A stretch of DNA of 64,000 nucleotides, from assembly GCA_006384855.1 (NCBI GenBank), contig VCJN01000207.1, positions 207,596 through 271,595 on the forward strand, read 5' to 3'. The notes below the pieces were generated by a model. That model was given only the letters and a program-made list of their open reading frames with translations, ran no database searches and had not been told where the DNA came from. This DNA comes from Tetraselmis striata. Taxonomy: Eukaryota > Chlorophyta > Chlorodendrophyceae > Chlorodendrales > Chlorodendraceae. Below, piece after piece: positions 1 through 11,001 of the stretch. The translations under genes and the position numbers were made by a program. The stretch's first letter is position 1. The number at the start of each line of letters is the position of its first letter.

Positions 1-226
1 CATTGCCAGCGCTTCGAAGTACCAGCAGGGAGCGTTTGCATTGCCACCGCTTTGAAGTATCAGAGTTTTTTTTTCCATAATTAATACCAGCAGCGATTAG
101 CGAGTACCAGTACCAGTACCAGTAGTTCTAGGGAACTGCCCTTTTTGTAATTCACACCAGTAAGGATTACCAGCAGCGAGAGTTCGCATTGCCAGCGCTT
201 TGAAGTAGTCGCTATCAGAGTTTTTT
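1..226. other. TACCAG-rich leader of a DIRS-like terminal region
   Basis: No reading frame of note. The stretch is made of short overlapping motifs (CATTGCCAGCGCTTTGAAGT, ACCAGCAGCGA, CGAGTACCAGTACCAGTACC), several of them repeated within it. The segment at about 70-118, a T-run followed by CCA and the AGTACCAG motifs, recurs at about 1790-1840, where it interrupts the reverse-transcriptase frame. I infer that it belongs to the terminal or internal repeats of the DIRS-like element that follows; it could also be simple dispersed repeat. Confidence 0.4.
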
Positions 227-475
227 GGTCATATTGGTAATATAGAGGTTTGATTACACCGGGCTATTCTGTCACCGGTACTGGTAACGTTAAGATTCTA
301 GAGTAGTTTGAATGCTAGCGACCAGTACCTGTACTCGCAGTACGCGTACCGCTTGGACTTCCCGATGTCCAGCGGCGCTAGCGAAAGCATGCGACAGCCA
401 TGCTACATGACGCACCCGCACCACGAGGGGAGTCACCCTTCTGCCTTTGCGCCAGCTGACCAGCTAGCGCAACGG
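227..475 (+). repeat. 240-bp direct repeat, copy 1 (upstream of gag-like ORF)
   Basis: This stretch, beginning GGTCATATTGGTAATATAG, is repeated in the same orientation at 20178-20420 with roughly 90 percent identity by eye. Here it lies about 100 bp upstream of a gag-like ORF; the other copy lies just downstream of a tyrosine recombinase. That is where PAT/kangaroo-type DIRS elements carry terminal or split direct repeats. The two copies probably mark the left and right ends of the same element family, but the host gene between them argues that they come from two separate insertions. Confidence 0.6.
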
Positions 476-570
476 CGTCGCACCTCTCGTAGGTGTGCAA
501 GGTGTGAATATCTCTACGAGTGGACGGTCTCGACGACTAGTCTTCCACCACGACACTTGCGCACGCTACG

Positions 571-1507
571 ATGGCAGGCGGCAAGAAGGCGGCAGACCCT
601 ACGAAGGCAACGCCAGCCGACAGTTTGGCCGAAACGCCCGCGGAGCCGACAGAGACGACACGGGACACGACTACGCTTGCGTTACTGCAAGCGCTGGCGT
701 TGAAGGTGGACGCTTTATCGACCCGCTTGGACGAACCGGACAACAACAAGCACAAGGAGCAGCGCGACATTCCCTCGGACGACGACGAAGTCGGCGAGGG
801 TGGCAAGGAGCCGGAGCACGACGCCCGGACAGCCGCTGCTACGGGGGGCGCGCGAGACGCCGCGGCCGCGTTCATCGACCCTCATGATTGGGAAGACCTC
901 TTGCCCCGGGCGTACCAAGACTGCCCCCCCCCCCCCCCCCCCCCCCGTCGGGCGCCACACGCCCGAGCCTCTGGCGGCCCCGTAACGACGAGGCCGACCG
1001 CTATCTCACTGAGGCCAACAAGACTGCGTCGCGCGACGAGTACCGCCAGCTGTTGTGCTATGGCCTCTACCGCGCCGCCGCTAACGCGGCGGCTAAGACA
1101 GCTCTGGCTACGCTTCGCGCGCCCGATACCCCCACCGAAGACCGCGTCGACGCCCTCGACCTACTCGACGCCGCGCATCGCGCGCTTGAAGCAGTGGGCG
1201 ACGCGGATGAGGCCAGGCTCACCTACCTTCGACGCTTCAAGGCCAAGAAGGCCCTCACACCCTCGTCGACGGCCTCCTGGCAGCGCTCGAGGACAAGCGC
1301 CTCGAGGTCGGCCTCGCGGCTGCGGCCAAGGCACATGCATCAGCGACCTTCAAGAGGCAAGCAGCGGAGCGCGACACCGACCGCGACAAGGCGCGGAAGG
1401 AAAAGGACAAGGCGGCGCGCGATAGGCGGGAGCAGCAACGCCGCGAGGCGGACGCCAAGAACCGCGACAATAACGGCGGCAGGACCGGCGACAAGACACG
1501 CGACTGA
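571..1507 (+). pseudogene. gag-like ORF of a DIRS-type retrotransposon (frameshifted)
   Basis: Reading starts at the ATG in a purine-poor context at 571. The N-terminal third is acidic and Thr/Pro rich. A run of 23 C (924-946) then shifts the frame. The second frame holds an alpha-helical stretch rich in Ala, Asp and Arg (DEYRQLLCYGLYRAAANAA). A further shift near 1255 leads to a highly charged coiled-coil-like tail of Lys/Arg/Asp/Glu ending at TGA 1505-1507. The composition and the position directly before a DIRS-type reverse transcriptase are what make this look like gag; there is no zinc knuckle. It needs two frame changes to be read, so it is a pseudogene or contains homopolymer errors. 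Confidence 0.5.
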
Positions 1508-1534
1508 CGGTGTGGCGCGCCGCGTCGACAGCTG

Positions 1535-1795
1535 TTGCCCCGACTCCGACTATATGCGTCACCGCGTAAGGCGGAGTTGGCGGCACTGGCGAGACATCGG
1601 CGCGAGCGCGCAAGTGACGAGCTGGATACAGGATGGCGTACGCGTGCCTTTCCGCTACAACCGGCCACCCCCAAGGTTCAACCAAGGCGTCTCGTTCAAC
1701 GACGCAATCCCTGCCCAACTCAAGTTCCTCACCGCCGAACTAAGACGCTTTACGGCGGCCGGCGCGTCGGAGGTCGTCGTGCGCATGGTGGGTTT
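1535..1795 (+). pseudogene. N-terminal fragment of a DIRS-type reverse transcriptase
   Basis: The frame shows W-R-D-I-G-A-S, then TSWIQDGVRVPF, RPPPRFNQG and an FLTAELRRF segment. This is the region that precedes the palm in DIRS/Ngaro reverse transcriptases (pattern: W..I.AS..V..WI..G..L.F, then FL..EL.R). It follows the gag-like ORF by fewer than 30 bp. The catalytic palm is absent: the frame runs into a T-run at about 1793 followed by the AGTACCAG repeat also found at 70-118. The element is therefore truncated here. RT identity rests on the motif pattern only. Confidence 0.5.
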
Positions 1796-1859
1796 TTTTT
1801 TTCCATTACCAGCAGCGAGTAGCGAGTACCAGTACCAGTACCTCCCAGCCGTGAGATCG

Positions 1860-3100
1860 TAATCGGACGGCTGTGCAACTAAGGACCATGGGCGGGCGGG
1901 TGGGGGAATTATAGTACTTAGTAGCACATTACAGCAGATAAGCGCTTTAGTCATGCACCTATAGGCCCGATCCGCTGCACCATATACGGGTACCCGTACG
2001 GCAATAAAACTCACCGCCGAAAAATCGACGCTTCGCTGGATTATAGGTTGTGATGTCAGGAGTCGACAGAAGATCACCATCATAAACATTGGTTAACATG
2101 CCGGTGAAAAACACTCGATCATAAACCCGCCTTCGCGTCCCGAATCGTACCCCATTCCTCTCTAGCAAGGCATTCCTCGTGCTATCCAAGGCCCCATACA
2201 AAACAGCTAGTCTCTCTCTCTCTCTCTCTCCTATCGACAGCTGCCGCCCACTATCCCGGTGGGTGGATCTAGGGCGCCCCCACGACACGACAACGAAGTC
2301 TAGGATTGGATGAATTTGCTTCGTCATTCCCCTCCCGTTGAGCATCGGTATTCTGAGCAGTGCTTCGAGTTTCGGGTTGGGCGGACAAGTCGGCAGTGGC
2401 AAGGGTGAGAGGGGGACGTCCGCTGGTCCGGCACGGCGTGGTTGCGTCAAGTCTGCGGCAATGTCACCGCCGTCGGCAGCGGTTGGATCCTCCTTTAGTT
2501 ACTCCGCCCCTAGCTTCATCCTCCTTATCCTTAGGCACGTCCTCTTCCTCCCCCTGGCCGAGGTCAAAAGTAACGGCGTCGGAGGTCAATCATAGCTCGG
2601 ATTGAGGCGCGAGCGAGTGATCTAAATCTTCACTCACTTGAAGTCTTCACTCATGAGGTGTGAGCACGACATGAGTGAAGTGTGAGGCACCTACGGACCT
2701 ACGAGTGAGTATACGGTGATTTTCTCACCGTATATCGCCATATCTCGACGCGCTAGCGATGCAATGGCGGCGCGATGGAGTCGATACGAATAAGCTTATA
2801 TGCGACGTTCCAGGGGGGCAGCTCCACCGGGTTTTCACCGGAACTCCGGCTGTTCAGTTCCACCCGGGCCGGAACTCCGGAACTCGCCGGAACAGAACTG
2901 AGTTCCGGAACGGAACCGAGTACTTTGATAAGGATTACATGTACGAGGGGATATATGTACACCCAGGCACACACCCCGTATAGCACACCGAAACGACTGT
3001 CGCTATCATGTAAATTTCCATTTTCCCATTTCCTTTCCTCCGCTACCTTGGTACCCCTAGATAAGCTCACGCCGGCGGAGCGCCATACATGCGTTGGAAC
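1860..3100. other. No gene seen; simple repeats and a perfect hairpin
   Basis: No ORF with convincing protein features. A (TC)n microsatellite lies at about 2213-2231. A perfect 10-bp stem TATACGGTGA with a 5-nt loop lies at 2710-2734, beside several copies of the word GAGTGA(A/G) at 2610-2710. At 2826-2925 there are many overlapping copies of GGAACTCCGG / TTCCGGAAC words. None matches a known RNA or control element that I recognise. Confidence 0.5.
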
Positions 3101-3109
3101 TTGGTGCTG

Positions 3110-5675
3110 GAGACATGAAGGGGTCCGTTCGGCCCATTGGCATCAACATCGTGCTCGTCTGGTACGCTATGCGCGTCCGCTTGCGCGCTCATGGCGAGCC
3201 CATCGCCCAATGGCTTGCCGCCCGCGGCTAGTTCGGTTTTGGCGTTAAGGGTGGCGTGGAATTAGTTCAATTCCTTGTGCGATCTCTCCTAGACTCATAT
3301 CCATCCCTCGTCTTGGTGCAGCTTGACGCCGAGAACGCGTTCAATTTTTTCTACCGCTCCGAAATTTCCGCACACTGCTCGAGGACCTTGTTTGGCAGCC
3401 TCTGGTGCATTTGGCGATCATGCTTTATGGTCAAGAGTCCAATTTGTACGTTTTCGACGGCTCCCAACCCGGCCCCTCGATTCCAAGCCGTGAGTCGAGG
3501 GGTCCGCCAGGGTTGCGTCCTCGGCCCCATCCTGTTCGCCGCCGTCGCTGCCCGAGTGTATGCTCGCATCGCCGCGGCTTCCCCCAGTCACTCAGTGTTG
3601 GCAGCCTTCTCTGACGACGCCAACCTTGTCGGCACTGGTGACGGACTTGCGCTTGCTACGTGGGTGGCCCCGTCCGCTTTTGCCGCCGTTGAATTAAGCG
3701 TCACCAGTCGCAAGCGACAAGCGTATTGTCAGCTCGGCTCTCCGTCCCCGTTCGGTGCCCTTCCTTTTGGGCATTTGTTGCATGGTGTTCCAGCCTCCTC
3801 GTCAGGAATCAAGATGCTTGGTGCCCCTGTGGGCTCGGCCACTTTCGCCCGGGACCTGTTGGACAAAACGGTCGAAACATTTCACCGACTTGGCTCCCGG
3901 GTTATCGGTTTGGTCGACGACTTCCACTCCCACACCTGCAAGTTTGCGGCCGTCGTTTTAGCCACCACCTCCGCTCCACGCCTCAGGGTTTGGGTCGCTC
4001 TGAGGGGTATGGCGACACTATTACGTCCTTCCTTAGAGATGCAGACGCCGCCGCATTTTCAACGCTCGCCGGCATTTTGGGGTGTTAGCCCCGACCTCTT
4101 GGATACGCCCTTCATGCGCACGCAACTGTCCCCCCCGGTCCAATTTGGAGGCCTCGGCATCGGCGATAATGTGGTTTTTGCAGATGCCTCCCACATCGGC
4201 GCTGCCGCCCTTGTGGTTGGCCAAGCTGTGGCTTTCCTCCGTGCTCAACACGCCACCCTAAGCGACGCCGGCGCGTTCCTTTCCGAGCCGTCAGGCGTAT
4301 CCAGCCCTCATAGCCTCTACCTTGTTTGGGCGTCCTCGATTCACAAGGCTTTGGCCACCCCAGCGTTGGCGCCCGATGCCGTCGCCAACGTGTCGGCGCC
4401 GATTTGGGTTGTCGAGCTCCGCGCTGCTCATACCCGTGTCATTGACGAGTGTGGAGACGGGGTGCTCGAGGATCTAGCGGGCCCGTTGGCGTCTGATCTA
4501 AAGTTGCTCCCCTCCAAGCGCTCTCACATTGCCCGTGCCGGCGGCTACTCGGCCGCTGGGCCTGAGCCGGCGTCTGCGATGCGCTCGGCGGTCGACCTCC
4601 AAGCTATCCCGCGTTACTCGGACTTCCCCTTGCACTCCATGCGGAAAGTCCAAGAAACCCTGAGCCACCGCATCCACACGGTCCGCTTCGCAAAGCTTGC
4701 TGCGCGTATGCCTACAAGCGGCCCTGACAGAAACCCCTTCCGGGGCCTCCTCTTTCGCGCTACGACAGCGTTCCTGGTGACTGATCCTCCAAGTGAGGGT
4801 CGCCTTGGTGAAGTCCGTGAGCGTTCCCCTGAGCACTACGATTCCATGCTCCGCGTTGCCGCTTGCCGCCCATTTGGCCTTCCGGCGGCTCCTGTCCTCT
4901 CCCTTACTTGGCGAGCCATGCCCTTGTGTTTTTTGCTCCTTCTCGGTACAAGGCATGCTGGCCCGTTTTGAGGATGCTGGCGTGGAATTGACTCCTTCAG
5001 CTTGGGCGGTCACGTACGCTAATAACGTGGCACGTTGCTATGGGGGCGACTCCAATCACACCGCACACGAGTGGGCTGCACATGGCCTTTCAGACGTTTG
5101 CCACGACGTGAAGTCCACCATGGGCGTGGTTGTCCAGATCCTCACGGACCCGTCGGTGTTTGTTTCTCTTCCGAAGGGCAGCGACGGCCGGCCGGTCGAT
5201 GTTGGGCTTTTTGGGTACGGTGGTATCCGCGGGAACACGGTTGCTGTCGATACCACTATTGACCCTATCCTCGGCGTGTCAAGCTCGGATCCAACGACTG
5301 CATTGCGGTTCAACGGGCCGTCGATAGACACAATATCCAAAAGTATGACGCGGGTGTCCGAAGCGCCGCCGGCATGCTTCGCTTTATTCCTTTCGCCGTC
5401 TCCGAGTTTGGCTCGTAGGCCCCGCACGCCGAGGCCTTCTTGGTGGAGCGAAAGCTAGCCACACACACATTGGCAAAAAAAACGGCCAGCTCTTGTCTGC
5501 GTGGCGCCGCCGTTTATCCTTGCTCATCAATATGGCACATGCAGACAACGTTCTTGGCGGGGTCGCGGCGGCGCGCGCGGCACGTGATGGTGCTCCTTCG
5601 CATGCGTCGCGTCGCTCGTCGGCCTGTGTTGCTATGACCCGGGTCATTGGCTGCATGCGTACTCGCCGCGAGTGA
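3110..5675 (+). pseudogene. LINE-type reverse transcriptase with C-terminal nuclease-like domain, copy 1
   Basis: The first recognisable RT segment (RPIGINIVLVWYAMRVRL, about 3128) is separated from the palm by an in-frame TAG at 3229-3231. From 3256 the palm is clear: LVQLDAENAFN holds the first catalytic Asp, SRGVRQGCVLGPILF is the motif-B region, and FSDDANLVG replaces the usual YxDD box. The frame shifts near 4915 into a Cys-containing stretch (PCPCVFCS) and then a C-terminal domain with RPVDVGLFGYGG, VAVDTTIDP and, in shifted frame, IPFAVSEFGSLGPHAEAF. This arrangement (RPxDV, Asp, E-x-x-K, PFxVExFG) resembles the PD-(D/E)XK-like nuclease at the C-terminus of many algal and protist LINEs. 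There is no upstream APE-type endonuclease. The copy is 5' truncated and has at least three lesions. Confidence 0.75.
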
Positions 5676-5834
5676 TGGCCAACCCGGGGCGGTGGTCTCC
5701 ATTGGTTTCATGTTTCCCTTTCGGTCTTTCTGGTCGTTCCTTGGCTTCAGTGCTTCCCTGGACCCTTTAGTTCCTCGCAGCTTGGCGACTTCGGGGTTCC
5801 CCTGGCTCTTCCTTGGTTCTTGGCTCCCTGGCCT

Positions 5835-5944
5835 CTGCTCGGCCTTGGTTTAAGGCTTATGTCTCTCTTTTGCTGGCAACCTTTCATATTTGCTTTTCGT
5901 TCTCTTTGTAGTGCGCATATGTTAATGCACTGATGTATTACAGA
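5835..5944 (+). repeat. LINE 3' UTR/tail module, copy 1
   Basis: The block contains GGTTTAAGGCTTATGTCTCT, GGCAACCTTTC, TTCTCTTTGTAGTGCGCATA and finishes CACTGATGTATTA. It closes the first LINE copy and recurs at 6475-6600 (+), 20515-20645 (-) and 40415-40500 (+). Conservation of the tail across copies with otherwise unrelated surroundings suggests that it is the 3' end recognised by the element's reverse transcriptase. Confidence 0.65.
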
Positions 5945-6600
5945 TACCACCATTGCCCCTATCCTCGGCGTGTCAAGCTCGGATAGATCCAACGACTGCG
6001 TTGCGGGCTGCAGAGCGCCACAAAATCCTAAAGTATGACGAGGGTGTCCGAAACGCCGCCGGCATGCTTCGCTTTGTTCCTTTCGCCGTTTCCGAGTTTG
6101 GCTCGCTGGCCCCACACGCTGAGGCCTTCTTGTTGGAGCTCGCGAAAGCTAGCCACACACACAGTGGCCAAAAAATCGGCCAGCTCTTGTCTGCGTGGCG
6201 CCGCCGGTTCTCCTTGCTCATCAACATGGCAGATGCAGACAACGTTCTTGGCGGGGTCGCGGCCGCGCGCGCGGCACGTGATGGTGCTCTTGCGCCTGCG
6301 TCGCGTCGCTCGTGTTATGGGCTGCATGTGTTGCTATGACCCGGGTTATGGGCTGCAAGCGTCCTCGCTGCAGTTGATAGCCTACCCCGGGGCAGTGGTC
6401 CCTTTGGTTCCTGACAGCTTGGCGGCTTCGTGGTTCCCTTGGCTCCTCCTTGGTTCTTGGCTCCCTGGCCTTCTGCTCGACCTTGGTTTCAGTCTTATGT
6501 CTCTCTTTTGCTGGTAACCTTTCGTAGTTGTTGTTAGTTCTCTTTGTAGTGCGCATTTGTTAAAGCCCTGATGTAATAATCAACTGATGTATTTAAAAGG
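5945..6600 (+). pseudogene. LINE copy 2: C-terminal nuclease-like domain plus 3' tail only
   Basis: This is a second copy of the 3' end of copy 1, starting abruptly inside the nuclease-like domain (equivalent to about 5247) and carrying the same 3' UTR. One frame, 5953-6339, is intact and reads through HKILKYDEGVRNAAGML, RFVPFAVSEFGSLAPHAEAF and QLLSAWRRRFSLLINMAD, so it gives the correct reading of the domain that is frameshifted in copy 1. The tail ends CTGATGTATTTAAAAG at about 6600, directly against copy 3. The severe 5' truncation is typical of LINE insertion. Confidence 0.7.
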
Positions 6601-8890
6601 AGGAAGTCGGACAGGTGGTGCAGGACAGTAAGACGCGGTACGTTCGTCACCCCGGCGACAGCGAGTCCGAATTGCGGACAGTACGCGAGAAGTTGGCCCC
6701 GGGAGGATTTCGGACCCCGGCCGATGATCCTGCCCAGGATGGCGCCGTGTACCTGGGTGCTCCTATTAGCCATTACCCCGAGTGGATGACCGGCGCGTTG
6801 GGGCGGCGCCGGGAGGCCCACGCCACACTGTTGGAGCGCATCGCCTCCTTTGGCACGTCGGGATACGGCTGCCACCATGGGGCCATGCGGTTGCTGGTCG
6901 TTTGCGCGGTGCGGCAGACTGGCTTCCTCAGCCGCATGATGCCGCCGCCGGAGCTGGACCCCTTCTTGGCTGCCGTGGACGCCGCCAACATTTCAGTTGC
7001 GTTTTCGCTGCTTGGCCTGGACGCTTGCGACCAGTCTACACCGCGCATGGAGGCTGCAATCGTTCAGATGAGTATGCCCGCGGATTTTGGCGGTCTGAAT
7101 CTGGCCTTGCTGCAGTCCGAGGCCCCTGCGGCGTTTTATTCCGCGCAATCGGTTGTCCTGCCAAAGCTGGTACGGGAGTACGGGCCCGCCCTTGGCCCCT
7201 TATACGAGGCGGTCCGCGCCGAGGTGTCGTCTGTGGCTACGAGTGCTTTGCCATGGGCGCGTGAGACGCGCCGCGTGTACGAGACTGTACGGGCCCTAAC
7301 CATGTTACCGCAAGAAGATGTGCGGCGCGCACGCGCAGCGTATGGGCACGCCCACGAGATCTTCGAGTTACTTACGGTCAGTAATGCTACGACCACCGCT
7401 GCATCGGATCCAGCAGCTGGTACTACGACCCGTACGGGTACGAGCACTAGCGGAGGAATGCGCATCACCACATCTTTTACGGCCACTCCTCTTGGAGTTG
7501 GTACTGGTGAGGCCGCCTCTGCTGCGCAGCAATTGCTTCCTATCGGAGGTACGAGTACTGCCAATACCGTTACTACATGCGCTTTTGTAGCTCTGAAGAT
7601 ACCGTCGCCGGGCGAATTAGTGGCGCATCCTCCGTCAGCAGCGATTGTTTCCCTCCCAGAATCGCTGCCAGGTTCTACTGCTCCGCCCTCGGGTACGGGT
7701 TCGGGTGCGACCTCCGATGATCAATCCACGACCATGGTTGTCCAACGCCACCTCAGCCGTGTGATTCGCTTGCGTGACTTCGTGGCCCTCGATCTCAGCT
7801 TCCAACGTACTGGTGCAACGGCCTCGCGACTTGATACCCTGCGCTTGTACAACGCGTGCGGGCCGGGCTCCCTATCGCTTTTCCAGTCGGATCACGAGTC
7901 CGCCCGCAAGATTCCCCATGCTGCTTATTCGGCCGCCGCTGCGCGGGTACTGGGCCTTTGCCCGCGCGGAGGTTCCGCGCTTGTCACGTGCCCTGGCCCC
8001 ACGTGTGGTATTGATCCCTTATGGCTTCGCTCTACGGATGGCTCGAACCGGAGCGCTACGGATTTCATCGTGGATCATCTACCCATATGCCCCGTAGCGA
8101 ACTACAAGCACCGCATGCATACCGCTTTGAAGAACCTGTGGGCATCTGTGGCAATTGATGCGGAGGCGGTGCTTGACCGGGACCGTTCGGGAGCCGGCGA
8201 CTTGACCCTTGAGACGAGTGGGCTGCGCCCAGCGGACCGCTCGCGGCCGTCGGACCTGACGCTGGCAGGGTGGGGAGGGGGGGGGGGGGGCGTTCGATTA
8301 CATGATCGACTTCGCGTGCGTGTCCTCCACGACCCCCACTTGGAGCAACGACCCCCGCTGGTGCATCCCGGGAACCGCGGCGACCGAGGCGGAGCATGCT
8401 AAGTTGGCAGCGGACCGGGCGTCTTCCGCCCCAGTGCAGGGTGTTCACCGGTACTACCCTTTTGTGGTTGAGGACCGCGGCCGTCTCGGGAAGTCCGCTT
8501 TGACGGTGGTCTACATCTTCGCGGTGCTGTTGGCTGTGCGCAACTTCCCTGGCGGTCCTTCCGCCCCGACCTCTTGCTTTCTTCGTGGTCAAGCAATCCG
8601 TTCAGGTACTTCGGAACTTTGTCGCCAGCCAACCTGCTGAGTTCCGCCGTCACCTGTCGCGCACACGGCGGGGGCTGTTGCAGCGGGTCTCGGCTTGCGT
8701 GCATGGTACCCTGGGCGGCATTCTCTCTGCCGGTGTGCAGATGGCCAAGTCTGATGCGTGTGCTCGTGCCCACTCCACGTCTTCTCATGTTGCTGCTTCC
8801 ACCCCGCAGTCGCTGTAGAGGACCTTTCTGATTGCCCTTTTCTTTGGTGATTTCCGATATCGCCTTCTGCTGCTAGCTCATGTAATTATT
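6600..8890 (+). pseudogene. LINE copy 3: RT thumb/C-terminal region with PD-(D/E)XK-like module
   Basis: An open frame runs from about 6615 to 8402. It begins inside an RT (GAVYLGAPIS, then a region with RFLSRMMPP-like and GGLNLALLQSEAPAAFY motifs), so the palm is missing. After a Ser/Thr/Gly-rich linker (about 7380-7740) comes a domain with CPGPTCGIDPLWL and RPSDLTLAGW. A G14 run at 8277-8290 breaks the frame; the continuation at 8302 reads DYMIDFACVSS, TEAEHAKLA, YYPFVVEDRGRLG and runs to TAG at 8816-8818. Asp, Glu-x-x-Lys and the PFVVE motif match the nuclease-like domain of copies 1 and 2, but sequence divergence shows a different subfamily. The 3' UTR ends TGTAATTATTTAAAA at about 8895. 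Confidence 0.7.
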
Positions 8891-8939
8891 TAAAAAGAGG
8901 AAAAAAACTATCGCTACCATCCGACCTCGGACCGCCTCG

Positions 8940-9202
8940 ATTGGGGTAAAAGTAAAGTAAAGTTCGCCCCGGGACATCGGCCGAAGCCGCCCCAGCACCT
9001 GACCTCGTGCGCCAACTGCAGTCGTAGGTCTGGCATAGCCCATAGACCATTGCCTCATTCGAACCCCGAAGGGCTAATGCATCAACCGAGTAAACCCGGG
9101 ACACGCCGGGCCGATATTGCCGAAATACATCGGCCAGGAATCGAACCCGGTACCTCTCGCACACGAGACGACCGCTCTACCGAGCGGACAAGGGATGTAC
9201 CT
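8940..9202 (-). mobile_element. tRNA-derived SINE, copy 1
   Basis: Read on the minus strand from 9202, the head is tRNA-like: GCTCGGTAGAGCGG fits the D-arm/A box and GGTTCGATTCC is a perfect B box, with the normal spacing. The body continues with GGCAATATCGGCCCGGCGTG and GGTTCGAATGAGGCAATGGT and ends in a tail of repeated TTTAC (ACTTTACTTTTACC). The same body is found at 23038-23297 (+) and, without its head, at 23330-23515 (-). The anticodon arm folds with a 4-nt loop, so it is not a functional tRNA. Pol III promoter boxes are seen; activity is inference. Confidence 0.75.
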
Positions 9203-9414
9203 TGTAAAGGTTTTGCCGGTATTACGGGTACAAGTACTCGTAATCCGGACAGACGGCCTAGGCGAGCTGAGACCAGCCCGCCTATCCGCACGTTGGCCCA
9301 TTTTTCAGGTCCTCATTCAATTCGCGACGTAGCCCGGTACTGAATCACTGCGTTTTTGTTACGAGATGAGACAGTACCGGTACGAATATGCAGGGACGAC
9401 TAAGCTCTCACGGC

Positions 9415-9475
9415 CCGGCCGGTCTCGAGCCGCCGACTTACATACTCGTAGTCACTCGCTCTACCACTGAGCGCC
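9415..9475 (-). other. tRNA-like sequence (probable tRNA pseudogene or second SINE head)
   Basis: On the minus strand GGGCGCTCAGTGGTAGAGCG gives a canonical D arm and GGCTCGAGACC fits the T-arm/B box. The anticodon stem (TGACT/AGTCG) encloses about ten bases rather than seven, and the acceptor ends pair poorly. I therefore do not call a tRNA gene. It lies about 210 bp beyond the SINE copy and may be a related, older tRNA-derived repeat. Confidence 0.35.
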
Positions 9476-9479
9476 CGAG

Positions 9480-10400
9480 TCAGCATAAGTTCCCGGGTCT
9501 GATGGTGGGATCGACCAGGGAACTCATACGAACGAGGGATTGGGGTGTTGATCGGTTCAAAGGCGTATCTCGCTTGCCAGCGTGGATTCTTAACCCCGGA
9601 TCTGCTGAGTCAGATCCCCAGCCTTGGGATGATGTCAGAACATGTTAAAGACGATATCCGTTCACAGCGTGTGACGAGCATAGTCTGCAGTCGTCAGCAG
9701 ATATTGAACTTAACACAATACCACACGAAAGTACTGAAAACGCGAATGTACAGCGATGAACACTAACCCGTATTATTTTGTCGCGATTAAACGTCGCCAC
9801 CTGTCCTGATCACGTGCTCTTTAGTCACGATAGATAGATCTAAAACCGGTAATTTATAATTATTTCAAATTAACTTTGCACCGGTATTTCCCGGGTTGCT
9901 GGCGAGAAACGGATTTATAGCGATTCATAGCGATTTATCGCCACATTAAAACACAAATACATCGGTAGGTCGTCGTACTTGGTAAGGATTACCAGTACTG
10001 GTGTACTGAAATAAATCGGCATATCCTGTACATGTAATGTACTTGTAGTACACCCAGTATCCGCCTGCTCCTGGCTGGCGCGCTCGCATTATTTGCTGAA
10101 CGATGATGGCAGTTCGCGGGCTTGCGCGTGCCAGGCGCCGGCGCGCCAACGACCCGGCGGAACTGACGTACTAGGGCCGCAGCAGCCTCACCACTACCGC
10201 GAGCGAGCTACCCGGTATGTATCGTCGCGATTACCGTACGATATTTGCAGTACGGGTACTTAAGGCCAACCAGCCTGACAGCTCCTACTCCAGGATCACT
10301 CCGCGCCACTCTCCCTTCCTCAGCACCTACAGGTACCCTTGCGATAACGCCTTCGGCTACGCCGCTCCGTACAGAACCACTTGCCCCGCGCGTTTATCGA
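9480..10400. other. Intergenic; upstream region of the thioredoxin gene
   Basis: No ORF with protein-like features. The sequence is AT-richer than its neighbours, with GATTTATAGCGATTCATAGCG repeats at 9910-9945. It must hold the promoter of the thioredoxin gene at 10402, but no TATA box or other element stands out. Confidence 0.4.
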
Positions 10401-10401
10401 C

Positions 10402-10970
10402 ATGGCTGTGGCTTCAGCAGTTCGTGTTGGGGCGGTGTCCGGGAGGGCGACCGTTCAGCGTCCCTTCAGCTCGACGCGCGCCGCCACCCTGCGGGCGCCC
10501 TTCGCCCAGCGGTCGCTCCGCCTGAGGGCTGCCGCCCCTGAGGCGCATGTTACCCTCGACGGGAAGGTGACGATGATCGAGAGTAGGGAGGATTTCGAGC
10601 AAGCTATGGCGGAGTCCAACGGACTGGTGGTGCTCGACATCTCCTCCACCATGTGCGGCCCCTGCAAGCTCGTCTACCCCTACTTCGTAGAGCTCGCCGA
10701 GGAGTTCTCCGACGCGACCTTCCTCAAGGTTAACGGCGACACCAACTCAGAGACTGTGGTTAGAGCCCGCCACGCGCACCTTCGATCAATTTCAGCATTT
10801 ATTTACTCCTTTCCCGCACCTCCTGTTGTATGGAGGCTCTGTCGTGGCTGCCCTCGCTACTTTTTGATGGAAGGTCTACGAACCGCCGCCTTTCCCATAG
10901 GCGGGTGACTAACAACTTGGCCAGCCGCACGGCAGCTTCCGACGGTCTGTCCCATATCGACTGACTTCTT

Positions 10971-11001
<31 letters not shown>

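Noticed and set aside
537..985. Several overlapping ORFs on both strands in the gag-like region
   Set aside because: They are antisense or out-of-frame shadows of a GC-rich coding stretch, and their Pro/Gly runs come from the C23 tract.
9100..9202. A functional tRNA gene
   Set aside because: A and B boxes are good, but the anticodon arm has a 4-nt loop and the sequence continues into a repeated SINE body.
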